Translations under genes and position numbers: made by a program
Part shown: positions 9,410-20,411 of the stretch, piece by piece
Position numbering within the stretch: the first letter of the stretch is position 1
How the letters are laid out: each line of letters opens with the position of its first letter
The notes under the pieces: generated by a model
What the model was told of the DNA's origin: nothing
The model's database searches: none
The model's input: only the letters and a program-made list of their open reading frames with translations
Source: Klebsiella grimontii
Lineage (GTDB): Bacteria > Pseudomonadota > Gammaproteobacteria > Enterobacterales > Enterobacteriaceae
DNA length: 64,000 bases
NCBI RefSeq assembly: GCF_900200035.1
Contig: NZ_FZTC01000017.1
Coordinates: 353,286 to 417,285 of the forward strand
Direction of reading: 5' to 3'

Positions 9410-11767
9410 ATGAGTAACGATTTTAACACCACCCTTGCCGCGATGAGCGCGGAAGAGAAAGTGGCGCTGTTGACCGGCAGCGGCCTTTGGCGCACCGCCT
9501 CGCTGCCGCAGCACGGTATCGAAGATATCATTATGACCGACGGCACTTATGGCGTGCGCTACAGCAGCGCGCAGATTGATGGCCGGGAAAAGTGGAGCAT
9601 GGATGATTTTATCTCGGTCATCACCCAAACCGCAGACCAGGCCAGCGTGGAAGAGCCCGCCGCGAAAGGGGGCAGTGAAGCGCTGTTCAGCACTTCGCTA
9701 CCGGCGACCTGCTTTCCAAACGGCTCCAGCCTGGCCTGCAGTTGGGATGTGGAACTGGTGCATCAGATGGGGCAAGCGCTGGGGCGAGAGTGTCAGCAAA
9801 TGGGCGTCGGGATCCTGCTCGGGCCCGGCATTAATATTCGCCGCACGCCGCTGGCCGGGCGCGGCTATGAATATTACGCCGAAGACCCGGTGGTCAGCGG
9901 TGACATTGCCGCAGCGTTGATCAACGGTCTGCAGCAGGAGGGCGTCGGCGCCAGCCTGAAGCATTTTGCGGCCAATAACTCGGAATTTCGCCGCACGGAG
10001 ATGGATTCGATCATTGAAGAGCGGGCGCTGCGGGAAATTTACCTGGCGGGTTTCCAGCGGGCGATTGCAAAATCCCGGCCGTGGACGGTGATGTCCTCCT
10101 ACAATCGTCTTAACGGCGTACAAACTTCGCAGGATCCGTTTTTACTCACTCAGGTATTGCGCGATGAGTGGGGATATGACGGCCTGGTGATGTCCGACTG
10201 GTACGGCATTAAAGATCGTCCCGCTTCGTTGATGGCGGGCAACGACCTGGCGATGCCGGAAACCCGCCGCGATAAACAAACCCTGCTGGCGGCTATCGAA
10301 GCCGAAGAGGTGCCGATGGCGGTGGTGGATCGCGCCTGTCTACGCATGCTGGAACTGCTCGACAAGGTTCAGCGCCATCGCCGCCCGCAAACGCGAGCCG
10401 ATTTTACGGCGCACCACGCGCTGGCGCAGCGGCTTGCCGGTGAATCTATCGTCCTGCTGAAAAATGAAGAGGCTCTGCTGCCGCTGCGTTCGGAGAAAAC
10501 ACCGCGCATCGCGGTGCTGGGTAAACCGGCGCAGGAGCCGGTGATTCAGGGATCCGGATGCGCGACCACGGTACCGTATCTTCTCGATCGCCCGCTGGAT
10601 GAAATTTTCGACCTCGCCGGGGACGATTTTAGCGTTACCTGGGCCGTAGGCGCGCCGGACGATCTGCGCGATGATGAACAGGCGCTGGCGCAGGCCTGCA
10701 GCGTGGCACAAGAGGCTGACGTGGCGGTACTCTTCGTCAGTACCGCCGTAGGCGAAGATGGCGAAAACGGCGATCGTCAGGATCTGCATATTCTGCCGGT
10801 GCACGAGCGGTTGATTCGTGAAGTCGCCGCGGTCCAGCCAAATATCGTGGTGGTGCTGGCGAATAGCGATGCGGTGGTGATGCCGTGGCTTGGCGAATGC
10901 AAAGCGCTGCTGGAAACGTTTTTTGCCGGTCAGGGGATGGGGCGCGCGGTGGCGGAAATCCTCTTCGGCAAGCGTAACCCCTGCGGCAAGCTGACGGTAA
11001 CGGTGCCTAATTCCCTGGAGGAAACCCCGGCCTGGCTACACTATCCGGGCGAAAACCTGCGCCACTACTACGGAGAAGGGCTTTTTGTCGGCTATCGCTA
11101 TTATGACAAACGTCGCCTGATGCCTCAGTTTCCGTTTGGTTTTGGCTTAAGCTATACCCGGTTTGCCTACGATAATATCGCGCTGTCAGCCTCCCGATTA
11201 GGCGCAGACGAGACGCTTACGGTGTCGTTCGACCTGACCAACTGCGGGGAGTATGCGGGTAAAGAGATCGTCCAACTGTACGTCAGCGCGCCGAAGGGGG
11301 AGCTGATTCGCGAAGTACAGTCATTAAAAGCGTTCAGCAAAGTGGCGCTGGCCGCCGGAGAATCCCGGCGCGTAAGCCTGCAGCTGCCCATTGCCGAACT
11401 AGCCTGCTACCATCCGGGTCTTGGCGACTGGATGGTGACGCCGGGCATCTGGCAGATCCGCGTCGGCGCCTCATCCCGCGATCTGCCGTTAACGGCGGAA
11501 ATGGAGGTAGATTGCCCGCAGCGGTACGTCCCGCTGCGCGATGATAACTCTCTGCAACAGCTGATCCAGCAGCCGGAGGCCTTTGCCCGCGTCGTGACGC
11601 TGATTGCCGATAAGAGTCAGATACCAGCGGAGCAGGTGCGTGAAAAATTGATTCGCCTGGCGCCGGATCTGTTCTGCGGGCTGCTGATTGCGCTGACCGA
11701 GTTCCTGGCGCTGGATATTGAGCGCGACGAGCTTAACGCGGTGCTGGCGGGCGCTCATCATTGCTAA
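9410..11767 (+). CDS. Glycoside hydrolase family 3 enzyme (probable beta-glucosidase/beta-glycosidase)
   Basis: The 785-residue protein has the GH3 order: a barrel with the KHFAANNSE motif, then nucleophile D263 in VMSDWYG, then the second alpha/beta domain (starting near ESIVLLKN, about 345), then a fibronectin-III-like domain (about 580-700). About 85 further residues at the C terminus, mostly predicted helical, lie beyond the usual domains. No signal peptide is seen, so it should act in the cytoplasm on glycosides brought in by the upstream symporter. The substrate (beta-glucoside, xyloside or other) is uncertain. The stop is 14 bp before the regulator gene. Confidence 0.92.
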   Translation: MSNDFNTTLAAMSAEEKVALLTGSGLWRTASLPQHGIEDIIMTDGTYGVRYSSAQIDGREKWSMDDFISVITQTADQASVEEPAAKGGSEALFSTSLPATCFPNGSSLACSWDVELVHQMGQALGRECQQMGVGILLGPGINIRRTPLAGRGYEYYAEDPVVSGDIAAALINGLQQEGVGASLKHFAANNSEFRRTEMDSIIEERALREIYLAGFQRAIAKSRPWTVMSSYNRLNGVQTSQDPFLLTQVLRDEWGYDGLVMSDWYGIKDRPASLMAGNDLAMPETRRDKQTLLAAIEAEEVPMAVVDRACLRMLELLDKVQRHRRPQTRADFTAHHALAQRLAGESIVLLKNEEALLPLRSEKTPRIAVLGKPAQEPVIQGSGCATTVPYLLDRPLDEIFDLAGDDFSVTWAVGAPDDLRDDEQALAQACSVAQEADVAVLFVSTAVGEDGENGDRQDLHILPVHERLIREVAAVQPNIVVVLANSDAVVMPWLGECKALLETFFAGQGMGRAVAEILFGKRNPCGKLTVTVPNSLEETPAWLHYPGENLRHYYGEGLFVGYRYYDKRRLMPQFPFGFGLSYTRFAYDNIALSASRLGADETLTVSFDLTNCGEYAGKEIVQLYVSAPKGELIREVQSLKAFSKVALAAGESRRVSLQLPIAELACYHPGLGDWMVTPGIWQIRVGASSRDLPLTAEMEVDCPQRYVPLRDDNSLQQLIQQPEAFARVVTLIADKSQIPAEQVREKLIRLAPDLFCGLLIALTEFLALDIERDELNAVLAGAHHC

Positions 11768-11783
11768 TGACAGGAGAGTGCGC

Positions 11784-12758
11784 ATGTTCCCTTTTTCAGT
11801 GACTCATCCTCGTTCGGTCAGCCAGACCGGCCGACAGACGGTGAACAGCGGCTACGAGCTGATTGCCTTTGATGCGGAGAAGCTGAACGTGTTTGCCGCG
11901 GAGGTTCGCTACTGCGAGCCTCACTGGCATCCGGCTCCGGAGCTGATTACCGTGCTGGCGGGGCGATTTACGCTCTCTGTCGGCCAGCAGAGCCTGGAGC
12001 TTACGCAGGGGGATATGCTGTACATCAATGCCGAAGAGGTCCATTCGCTTAGCGCGGAGGAGGCGGGCAGCCAGCTGGTCACCGTCCAGTTTTCACCCGG
12101 CCTGTTTGATGAGCTTCATCCCTCGCCGCAGCTGGACTGGAATACCTGCGGACGATCTTACTCTACGGCAGACAGTGAGGTGCACCTCCGGCTGGCGAGG
12201 CTACTGGAACAGCTAATCGATAACCACGCGCCGTTTCAGCGCATCGCGGCGATTTATCTGCTGCTGGATGCGGTCGTCTGCGCCGGAAAGCCGACGCGGC
12301 GCGGCGAAAGCTCGCTGCGCGACGAGGCGATGATCAAAAAAGGCATTGATTTTATCAATCAACACTTTGATCAGCCGCTGACCCTGAGCGAGGTCGCCTG
12401 CCATAGCGGGATGAGCTACTCCTGGTTTTCGCGGTTGTTCAAAAAAGTGAGCCGCTATAATTTTAAAGAGTACCTGACGCTGGTGCGGCTAAACAAAGCC
12501 CGCACTCTGCTGCGCGATACGCGCACGCCAATCACTGAGATCAGCCACAGCTGCGGCTTTCAGGAGCACAAGTCTCTAATTGCCGCCTTTAATAAATACT
12601 GCGGCGTCACGCCAACCGAATACCGTAAGCGCTTCGTCTCGCGGCAAAATATTCCCGAAAGCGAGCTGGCGCTGGGGGAGGATTGCCTGTGCCTGCCGCT
12701 CAATCATGGGCTGCTCGAGCGGCTGGCGGCTAGTAGTCGATCCCTATCTGCGCCTTGA
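11784..12758 (+). CDS. AraC-family transcriptional regulator of the glycoside module
   Basis: The product is 324 residues from the ATG at 11784 after CAGGAGAG; a longer in-frame start at 11718 lies inside the GH3 gene and is unlikely. An N-terminal cupin-type sugar-binding half (EPHWHPAPELITVLAG) is followed by two helix-turn-helix motifs in the last 110 residues (TLSEVACHSGMSYSWFSRLF and ITEISHSCGF). It is last in the module and probably controls it. Its final 29 bp overlap the 3' end of btuR on the other strand. Confidence 0.9.
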   Translation: MFPFSVTHPRSVSQTGRQTVNSGYELIAFDAEKLNVFAAEVRYCEPHWHPAPELITVLAGRFTLSVGQQSLELTQGDMLYINAEEVHSLSAEEAGSQLVTVQFSPGLFDELHPSPQLDWNTCGRSYSTADSEVHLRLARLLEQLIDNHAPFQRIAAIYLLLDAVVCAGKPTRRGESSLRDEAMIKKGIDFINQHFDQPLTLSEVACHSGMSYSWFSRLFKKVSRYNFKEYLTLVRLNKARTLLRDTRTPITEISHSCGFQEHKSLIAAFNKYCGVTPTEYRKRFVSRQNIPESELALGEDCLCLPLNHGLLERLAASSRSLSAP

Positions 12759-13320
12759 TCCCGGCATCGAAGGCGTGCTTAACCGGACGCAGTTCGCTAA
12801 CGGTATCGGCCAGTTCGGTAATTTCACGGTGGCAGCCGCGGCCGGTGATAATGACCGTCTGGTGCGCCGGGCGGTTGCGCAGCGCGGTAAGCACCTCTTC
12901 CAGAGGCAGGTAGTCGTAGGCCACCATATAGGTGAGCTCGTCCAGCAAAACGAGGTCGAGGCTTTCATCGGCCAGCATTCGGCGCCCGTGCTCCCAGACT
13001 GAAAGGCAGGCGGCGGTGTCGCTTTCGCGATCCTGCGTATTCCAGGTAAAACCGGTCCCCATCACCTGAAATTCGACGCCGTGCGGCTCGAGCAGGTTGC
13101 GCTCGCCGTTTGGCCAGGTGCCTTTTATAAACTGCACGACGCCGGCCTTTTTACCGTGCCCGACGGCGCGGGTAACGGTGCCAAAAGCGGCGGTGGTTTT
13201 GCCTTTACCGTTACCGGTAAACACGATCACGATGCCGCGTTCTTCCTGCGCGGCGGCGACGCGAGCGTCAACTTTCTCTTTTACCCGCTGCTGGCGTTCG
13301 CGGTGGCGTTCATCACTCAT
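12730..13320 (-). CDS. btuR: Cob(I)alamin adenosyltransferase
   Basis: BtuR (CobA) adenosylates corrinoids to make coenzyme B12. At 196 residues it equals the E. coli length. The P-loop GNGKGKTT sits at about 37-43, and LDELTYMVAYDYL follows near 125. Its start overlaps the yciK stop by four bases (ATGA), so the two are cotranscribed. Its 3' end overlaps the inserted araC-type gene by 29 bp. Confidence 0.97.
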   Translation of the reverse strand: MSDERHRERQQRVKEKVDARVAAAQEERGIVIVFTGNGKGKTTAAFGTVTRAVGHGKKAGVVQFIKGTWPNGERNLLEPHGVEFQVMGTGFTWNTQDRESDTAACLSVWEHGRRMLADESLDLVLLDELTYMVAYDYLPLEEVLTALRNRPAHQTVIITGRGCHREITELADTVSELRPVKHAFDAGIKAQIGIDY

Positions 13321-14078
13321 TGTGCGATTCCTGGTTTGCGGCCCGGCTGGGCGTCAAAAGTCATTCCCGTCTTACGGCGGCTGTCGTCGCCCATCAGCCA
13401 CAGGTAAACCGGCATGATATCAGCGGGGGTTTTCAATTTTTGCGGATCTTCCGTTGGGAAGGCATTGGCGCGCATTTTGGTGCGCGTGCCGCCGGGGTTG
13501 ATGCAGTTAACCCGCAGATGACGGCTCTGATACTCTTCGGCCAGCACCTGCATCATGCCTTCGGTGGCGAATTTAGATGCGGCATAAGCGCCCCAGTTGG
13601 CGCGCCCCTGACGGCCGACGCTGGAGGAGGTAAAGACCAGCGAACCCGATTCGGATTTAAGTAATAAAGGAAGCAGCGCCTGGGTGAGCATAAAGGTGCC
13701 GTTCACGTTTACCTGCATGACCTGCTGCCATACTTCCGGCTTTTGCCGATCCATTGGGCACACGTCGCCCAACAGACCCGCGTTGTGCAGCACCCCGTCG
13801 AGGCGCGGATAGTGGATGGCGATCTTCTGCGCCAGCTGTTGGCACTCCTGCGGCGTGCAGGTTAACAGGTCGAGAGTGAACCAGCGGGCGGGAATGCCGC
13901 CCGCTTGCTGAATCTCGTGCGCAACGCTGCGCAGCTTCTCTTCATTACGGCCGACCAGGATAACGCTGGCGCTATAGCGGGAATAGGTCAGGGCGGCTTC
14001 ACGGCCTATGCCATCGCTGGCGCCGGTAACCAGGATGATGCGATCCTGTAACAGGTGACGTTGCGGTTGATAGTGCAC
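13317..14078 (-). CDS. yciK: YciK short-chain dehydrogenase/reductase
   Basis: The product is 253 residues with a classical SDR layout: the glycine-rich nucleotide motif TGASDGIGR (18-26), HNAG near 98, and catalytic Y165 and K169 in YAASK. The physiological substrate is not known. It overlaps btuR, and the gene pair is the same in E. coli. A 254-bp region separates it from the divergent sohB. Confidence 0.94.
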   Translation of the reverse strand: MHYQPQRHLLQDRIILVTGASDGIGREAALTYSRYSASVILVGRNEEKLRSVAHEIQQAGGIPARWFTLDLLTCTPQECQQLAQKIAIHYPRLDGVLHNAGLLGDVCPMDRQKPEVWQQVMQVNVNGTFMLTQALLPLLLKSESGSLVFTSSSVGRQGRANWGAYAASKFATEGMMQVLAEEYQSRHLRVNCINPGGTRTKMRANAFPTEDPQKLKTPADIMPVYLWLMGDDSRRKTGMTFDAQPGRKPGIAQ

Positions 14079-14332
14079 GGCGACTCCTCGGGCGATCGGC
14101 AGGCGATCGCGCTTGCTATTCGGTATTTCACTTTTGCGCTTTATGCCTGAAAGCGCCCGCTATTGCAATCGGCGAAACGGAAACTCTTCGCGGAATTAAT
14201 ATCTTGCAACGATTTCATCGTCGCTGAAAAAAACAGGAAGGCGCCTCGCGCGCGACACAAAGCACAAAGACTTCTCGCCGACGGCTGATGTACACTGTGC
14301 GCCAACGTCAGCGGTTTACACAAGGTGAAAAC

Positions 14333-15379
14333 GTGGAATTACTTGCTCAATATGGCCTGTTTTTGGCCAAAATCGCGACCATCGTTGTCGCAATTGCGGT
14401 TATCGTCGCCATTATTGTTAACCTGACTCAGCGCAAAAAACAGCGCGGCGAGCTGCGGGTAACCAATCTTAGCGAGCAATATAAGGAGATGAAGGAAGAG
14501 CTGGCGGCTTCGTTGCTCGATGGGCCGCAGCAGAAGCTGTGGCATAAAGCGCAAAAGAAAAAGCTCAAGCAGGAAGCAAAAGCGGCAAAGGCGCGGGCAA
14601 AGCTGGGAACTCCCGAGCAGGACGCTAAACCGCGCGCCTGGGTGCTGGATTTTAAAGGCAGTATGGATGCCCACGAAGTCAGCAGCCTGCGCGAAGAGAT
14701 CACCGCCGTTCTGGCGGCGGCAAAAGCGCGCGACCAGGTGGTGATTCGCCTTGAAAGCCCCGGCGGCGTGGTCCACGGCTACGGCCTTGCCGCTTCACAG
14801 CTGCAGCGTCTGCGCGACAAACAAATCCCGTTAACGGTCGCGGTAGATAAAGTTGCGGCCAGCGGCGGCTATATGATGGCCTGCGTGGCGAACAGAATCG
14901 TCAGCGCGCCGTTCGCTATCCTTGGCTCTATTGGCGTTGTGGCGCAGATCCCCAACATCAATCGTTTTCTTAAGAACAAGGACATCGACATTGAGCTGCA
15001 TACGGCCGGGCAGTACAAACGTACCCTGACGATGCTGGGCGAAAATACCGAAGAAGGGCGCCAGAAATTCCGCGAAGATCTCAACGATACCCATCGACTC
15101 TTCAAAGACTTTGTCCACCGGATGCGCCCTGAGCTGGATATCGAGCAGGTAGCGACGGGTGAACACTGGTATGGCGTTCAGGCGCTGGAAAAAGGCCTTG
15201 TTGACGCGGTGGAAACCAGCGATGAACTTCTGCTGGGCCTGATGGACAAGCATGAGGTTATCAGCGTGCGCTACCAGCAGCGTAAGAAAATGCTCGACCG
15301 GTTTACCGGCAGCGCGGCGGAAAGCGCCGATAAACTGCTGCTGCACTGGTGGCAGCGCGGGCAAAAGCCGCTGATGTAA
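14333..15379 (+). CDS. sohB: Inner-membrane serine peptidase SohB (family S49)
   Basis: SohB is a signal-peptide-peptidase-like membrane protease of family S49. The GTG at 14333 after AAGGTG gives VELLAQYGLFLAK at the N terminus, matching E. coli, and 348 residues. An N-terminal membrane helix (about 8-28) and a charged lysine-rich linker precede the protease domain. The likely catalytic dyad is S177 in AASGGYMM and K229 in GQYKRTL. The longer frame from 14288 lacks a good ribosome-binding site. Confidence 0.95.
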   Translation: MELLAQYGLFLAKIATIVVAIAVIVAIIVNLTQRKKQRGELRVTNLSEQYKEMKEELAASLLDGPQQKLWHKAQKKKLKQEAKAAKARAKLGTPEQDAKPRAWVLDFKGSMDAHEVSSLREEITAVLAAAKARDQVVIRLESPGGVVHGYGLAASQLQRLRDKQIPLTVAVDKVAASGGYMMACVANRIVSAPFAILGSIGVVAQIPNINRFLKNKDIDIELHTAGQYKRTLTMLGENTEEGRQKFREDLNDTHRLFKDFVHRMRPELDIEQVATGEHWYGVQALEKGLVDAVETSDELLLGLMDKHEVISVRYQQRKKMLDRFTGSAAESADKLLLHWWQRGQKPLM

Positions 15380-15410
15380 AAAAACAACGCGAGGCACGGG
15401 CCTCGCGTTG
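15378..15410 (-). terminator. Terminator between convergent yciN and sohB
   Basis: A perfect 11-bp stem (15385-15395 with 15400-15410) closes on an ACGG loop. Read on the minus strand it is followed by seven T, so it terminates yciN well. On the plus strand the T-run is poor, so it may serve sohB less efficiently. Confidence 0.88.
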
Positions 15411-15434
15411 TCGTATTGGCCCTGCGCGCGGCGG

Positions 15435-15686
15435 TTAATCCGCCAGGTGATACTTATCAGACAGCTCGTGCGCGAGATATTTAAACATATTGAATACCGC
15501 CGTACTCTTCGCCGTTGGCAGACCCTGCTCATCAAGATAAAACTCGCCGCTGAACACCAGCACGCCGTTACGCTGAACGACGTCGGTGGCCTCGATCCCG
15601 GCTAACGTATCTTCATGTTCGCGAATGAGTTTGTTGGCTTTTTCCAGAAGCGTCTGGCGATCGATGGGTTGGGTTGTACCTTGCAT
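15435..15686 (-). CDS. yciN: YciN family protein
   Basis: This is an 83-residue cytoplasmic protein of the YciN family, the same length as in E. coli. It is mostly helical with a conserved centre around [20 protein letters not shown]. The function is not known. It lies between sohB and topA, convergent with sohB and divergent from topA. Confidence 0.92.
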   Translation of the reverse strand: MQGTTQPIDRQTLLEKANKLIREHEDTLAGIEATDVVQRNGVLVFSGEFYLDEQGLPTAKSTAVFNMFKYLAHELSDKYHLAD

Positions 15687-16096
15687 AAATGCCTCCTGTG
15701 ATTCTTCGCGGCTAGTCTACGCCGCACGGCGACGAGGGGCAAATTTTCCATGGATCTTCTGGGGGTAATCGCAGGAGCTTAATAAACATCAGTTTAGTGG
15801 CGGGATTTGCTTTTGCATGCTAATAAAGTTGCGTAACGAATTTTATCAGGTACAGTGTGACGCTTTCAGCGATCTGGCAACAGATTTGCTTGACATTCGG
15901 CCAAAAATTATTCGTGCTATGTCGCCTGGCAAGAAAAAGCCAGCAAACTCAGCTATCTGGTTTTATGGACCTGAAACCGGTGCAAAGGGTTGATATCCAT
16001 CGATAACGACGCAACATAGGTTGTGACGTGTCGCCAGTGGATGGTGAATCAATGTGCGATGTATTCCTGGATGAATCAAATTAGGTAAAGGTGAAT
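15687..16096 (+). promoter_or_regulatory. topA upstream region (410 bp without a gene)
   Basis: The stretch holds no convincing small gene. It includes the divergent yciN promoter and the topA control region. In E. coli topA has several promoters responsive to supercoiling, Fis and heat shock; I cannot assign individual promoters here from sequence alone. Confidence 0.5.
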
Positions 16097-18694
16097 ATGG
16101 GTAAAGCTCTCGTTATCGTTGAGTCCCCGGCAAAAGCCAAAACGATCAATAAGTATCTGGGTAATGACTACGTGGTTAAGTCCAGCGTCGGTCATATCCG
16201 CGATTTGCCGACCAGTGGCTCAGCTTCCAAAAAGAGCGCCGACTCTACCTCCACCAAAGGGGCTAAAAAGCCTAAGAAGGATGAACGCGGCGCTCTGGTC
16301 AACCGTATGGGCGTGGACCCATGGCATGACTGGGATGCGCACTATGAAATACTCCCGGGTAAAGAAAAGGTTGTTTCCGAACTCAAACAGTTGGCGGAAA
16401 AAGCTGACCACATCTATCTCGCAACCGACCTTGACCGCGAAGGGGAGGCCATCGCATGGCACCTGCGGGAAGTTATCGGCGGTGATGAACAGCGCTATAG
16501 CCGCGTAGTGTTCAATGAGATCACCAAGAATGCTATCCGTCAGGCTTTCGAAAAGCCGGGCGAACTGAATATTGACCGTGTTAACGCTCAGCAGGCGCGC
16601 CGTTTTATGGACCGCGTGGTGGGTTACATGGTTTCTCCGCTGCTGTGGAAAAAAATTGCCCGTGGTCTGTCCGCAGGCCGCGTCCAGTCGGTTGCCGTAC
16701 GTCTGGTGGTTGAACGCGAGCGTGAGATTAAGGCGTTTGTTCCGGAAGAGTACTGGGAAGTTGACGCCAGCACTACGACGCCAGGCGGCGATGCGTTACC
16801 GCTGCAGGTGACCCACAGCGGCGATAAGCCGTTCCGTCCGGTGAGCCGTGATGAAACCATGGCAGCGGTTGCGCTGCTTGAGAAAGCCAGCTACAGCGTG
16901 CTGGAGCGTGAAGACAAGCCGACCAGCAGCAAGCCGGGCGCGCCGTTTATCACCTCCACGCTCCAGCAGGCCGCCAGCACGCGTCTTGGCTTCGGCGTGA
17001 AGAAAACCATGATGATGGCGCAGCGCCTCTACGAAGCGGGGCATATTACCTATATGCGTACCGATTCCACGAACCTGAGCCAGGACGCGCTGAATATGGT
17101 GCGCGGCTATATTGGCGATAACTTCGGTAAGAAATATCTGCCGGAAAGCGCTAACCAGTACGCCAGCAAAGAAAACTCCCAGGAAGCGCACGAAGCGATT
17201 CGTCCTTCCGATGTCAACGTGCTGGCCGAAACGTTAAAAGATATGGAATCTGATGCGCAGAAACTGTATCAGCTGATCTGGCGCCAGTTTGTCGCCTGTC
17301 AGATGACGCCAGCGCAGTACGACTCCACCACCCTGACGGTGAAAGCCGGCGATTTCAAACTGAAAGCGCGCGGTCGTACGCTGCGCTTTGACGGCTGGAC
17401 CAAAGTGATGCCAGCCCTGCGTAAAGGCGATGAAGATCGTACTTTACCGCTGGTCAACAAGGGCGAAAGCCTGAGCCTGGTCGAGCTGACGCCCGCGCAG
17501 CACTTTACCAAGCCGCCGGCGCGTTTTAGCGAAGCCTCGCTGGTTAAAGAGCTGGAAAAACGCGGCATCGGCCGCCCGTCCACCTATGCGTCGATCATTT
17601 CGACCATTCAGGATCGCGGCTATGTGCGGGTGGAAAACCGTCGTTTTTATGCGGAAAAAATGGGCGAGATCGTCACCGATCGTCTGGAAGAGAACTTCCG
17701 CGATCTGATGAACTACGATTTCACCGCGCAGATGGAAGACCGCCTCGACCAGGTGGCCAACCATCAGGCCGAATGGAAACAGGTTCTCGATAACTTCTTC
17801 GGAGACTTCACCTCGCAGCTGCAAACGGCGGAGAAAGATCCGGAAGAGGGCGGCATGCAGCCGAACCCAATGGTTCTGACCACCATCGACTGCCCAACCT
17901 GCGGGCGCAAGATGGGGATCCGCACCGCCAGCACCGGCGTCTTCCTCGGCTGTTCGGGCTATGCGCTGTCGCCAAAAGAGCGCTGCAAAACTACCATTAA
18001 CCTGGTGCCGGAAAACGAAGTTCTCAACGTGCTTGAAGGCGAGGACGCTGAAACCAACGCGCTGCGCGCCAAACGCCGCTGTAAAAAATGCGGCACGGCG
18101 ATGGACAGCTATCTCATCGATCCTAAGCGCAAGCTGCACGTCTGCGGTAATAACCCGACCTGCGATGGCTACGAGATTGAAGAGGGCGAGTTCCGCATTA
18201 AGGGCTATGATGGCCCGATCGTTGAGTGTGAGAAATGTGGCTCTGAAATGCACCTGAAGATGGGGCGTTTTGGTAAGTATATGGCCTGCACCAACGACGA
18301 GTGTAAAAACACCCGTAAGATCCTGCGTAACGGGGAAGTGGCGCCGCCGAAAGAAGATCCTGTGCCGCTGCCGGAGCTGCCGTGCGAGAAATCGGACGCC
18401 TACTTTGTTCTGCGCGATGGCGCGGCGGGCGTTTTCCTGGCCGCGAACACCTTCCCGAAATCGCGCGAAACCCGCGCGCCGCTCGTGGAAGAGCTGTACC
18501 GCTTCCGCGACCGCCTGGCCGAGAAGCTGCGCTATCTGGCCGATGCGCCGCAGCAGGATCCGGAAGGCAACAAAACGATGGTGCGTTTTAGTCGTAAAAC
18601 TAAGCAGCAGTACGTTGCGTCAGAGAAAGAGGGTAAAGCCACCGGCTGGTCAGCTTTCTATATTGACGGCAAATGGACTGAAGCGAAGAAGTAA
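16097..18694 (+). CDS. topA: DNA topoisomerase I
   Basis: TopA relaxes negatively supercoiled DNA by type IA single-strand passage. Starting at the ATG 16097 (the GTG at 16091 is two codons earlier) gives 865 residues as in E. coli. The Toprim domain is N-terminal ([13 protein letters not shown], then DLDREGEA). The active-site tyrosine is Y319 in YMRTDST. The C-terminal part carries three four-cysteine zinc ribbons ([24 protein letters not shown] regions, about 595-735) and the last DNA-binding domains. Confidence 0.98.
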   Translation: MGKALVIVESPAKAKTINKYLGNDYVVKSSVGHIRDLPTSGSASKKSADSTSTKGAKKPKKDERGALVNRMGVDPWHDWDAHYEILPGKEKVVSELKQLAEKADHIYLATDLDREGEAIAWHLREVIGGDEQRYSRVVFNEITKNAIRQAFEKPGELNIDRVNAQQARRFMDRVVGYMVSPLLWKKIARGLSAGRVQSVAVRLVVEREREIKAFVPEEYWEVDASTTTPGGDALPLQVTHSGDKPFRPVSRDETMAAVALLEKASYSVLEREDKPTSSKPGAPFITSTLQQAASTRLGFGVKKTMMMAQRLYEAGHITYMRTDSTNLSQDALNMVRGYIGDNFGKKYLPESANQYASKENSQEAHEAIRPSDVNVLAETLKDMESDAQKLYQLIWRQFVACQMTPAQYDSTTLTVKAGDFKLKARGRTLRFDGWTKVMPALRKGDEDRTLPLVNKGESLSLVELTPAQHFTKPPARFSEASLVKELEKRGIGRPSTYASIISTIQDRGYVRVENRRFYAEKMGEIVTDRLEENFRDLMNYDFTAQMEDRLDQVANHQAEWKQVLDNFFGDFTSQLQTAEKDPEEGGMQPNPMVLTTIDCPTCGRKMGIRTASTGVFLGCSGYALSPKERCKTTINLVPENEVLNVLEGEDAETNALRAKRRCKKCGTAMDSYLIDPKRKLHVCGNNPTCDGYEIEEGEFRIKGYDGPIVECEKCGSEMHLKMGRFGKYMACTNDECKNTRKILRNGEVAPPKEDPVPLPELPCEKSDAYFVLRDGAAGVFLAANTFPKSRETRAPLVEELYRFRDRLAEKLRYLADAPQQDPEGNKTMVRFSRKTKQQYVASEKEGKATGWSAFYIDGKWTEAKK

Positions 18695-18711
18695 CTGCTA
18701 TCACCGGAAAT

Positions 18712-18737
18712 AAGGGCCGCGTCGCGGCCCTTTTTTA
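18712..18737 (+). terminator. topA terminator
   Basis: A nine-base-pair stem (AAGGGCCGC and GCGGCCCTT) with a three-base loop leads into a T-run. Confidence 0.9.
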
Positions 18738-19998
<1,261 letters not shown>

Positions 19999-20013
19999 CC
20001 GCAGAAAAAATAA

Positions 20014-20035
20014 TGGCATCCTCTCGGGGATGCCA
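20014..20035 (+). terminator. Stem-loop after cysB
   Basis: TGGCATCC and GGATGCCA pair around a six-base loop just after the cysB stop. There is no T-run on the plus strand, so it may act as a transcript-end stabiliser rather than a strong intrinsic terminator. Confidence 0.4.
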
Positions 20036-20243
20036 AAACCTATAATGACCTGAAAATGAATATCTAAACCTCGTCTGAATCACAATTTTCGTTAACTCCT
20101 CGTACCACATTTGCAAATATACCTGCCGCGATCAAATTAATGAGCAAAGATATCTTCCGGGAAGCGAATTCACTGGATTAATAGCCAATCCATAATTAAG
20201 ATTTATCTGTGGTTAGAAATTCTTAGCGATTGGTGGTGAAAAA

Positions 20244-20411
20244 ATGATTAGTGATATCGATTATATGAAGTTTGCGATGTCACAGGAACGTGACAAGACT
20301 GAGATAGATCCGGTTTTGAGAAGTAAGGCCTGGAGCGCCGTTATCCTTGGGCTTGCGATGTTCTGGAGCGTCATTGCTCTGGTTGTCTGCAACGTTTGGT
20401 TTCTAAGCTAG
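20244..20411 (+). CDS. ymiA: Small inner-membrane protein YmiA
   Basis: A 55-codon frame lies between cysB and acnA, where E. coli has ymiA. It has a charged N-terminal half (QERDKTEIDPVLRSKAW) and one membrane helix (AVILGLAMFWSVIALVV). The pattern D-P-x-L-x-x-K-A-W then helix matches my recollection of E. coli YmiA. The ATG at 20244 after GGTGGTG is preferred; an ATG seven codons later would give 48 residues. The function is unknown. It is short enough to be missed by length-filtered gene callers. Confidence 0.8.
   Translation: MISDIDYMKFAMSQERDKTEIDPVLRSKAWSAVILGLAMFWSVIALVVCNVWFLS

Noticed and set aside
17444..18253. A 269-codon minus-strand frame
   Set aside because: It is antisense to topA, which is certain.
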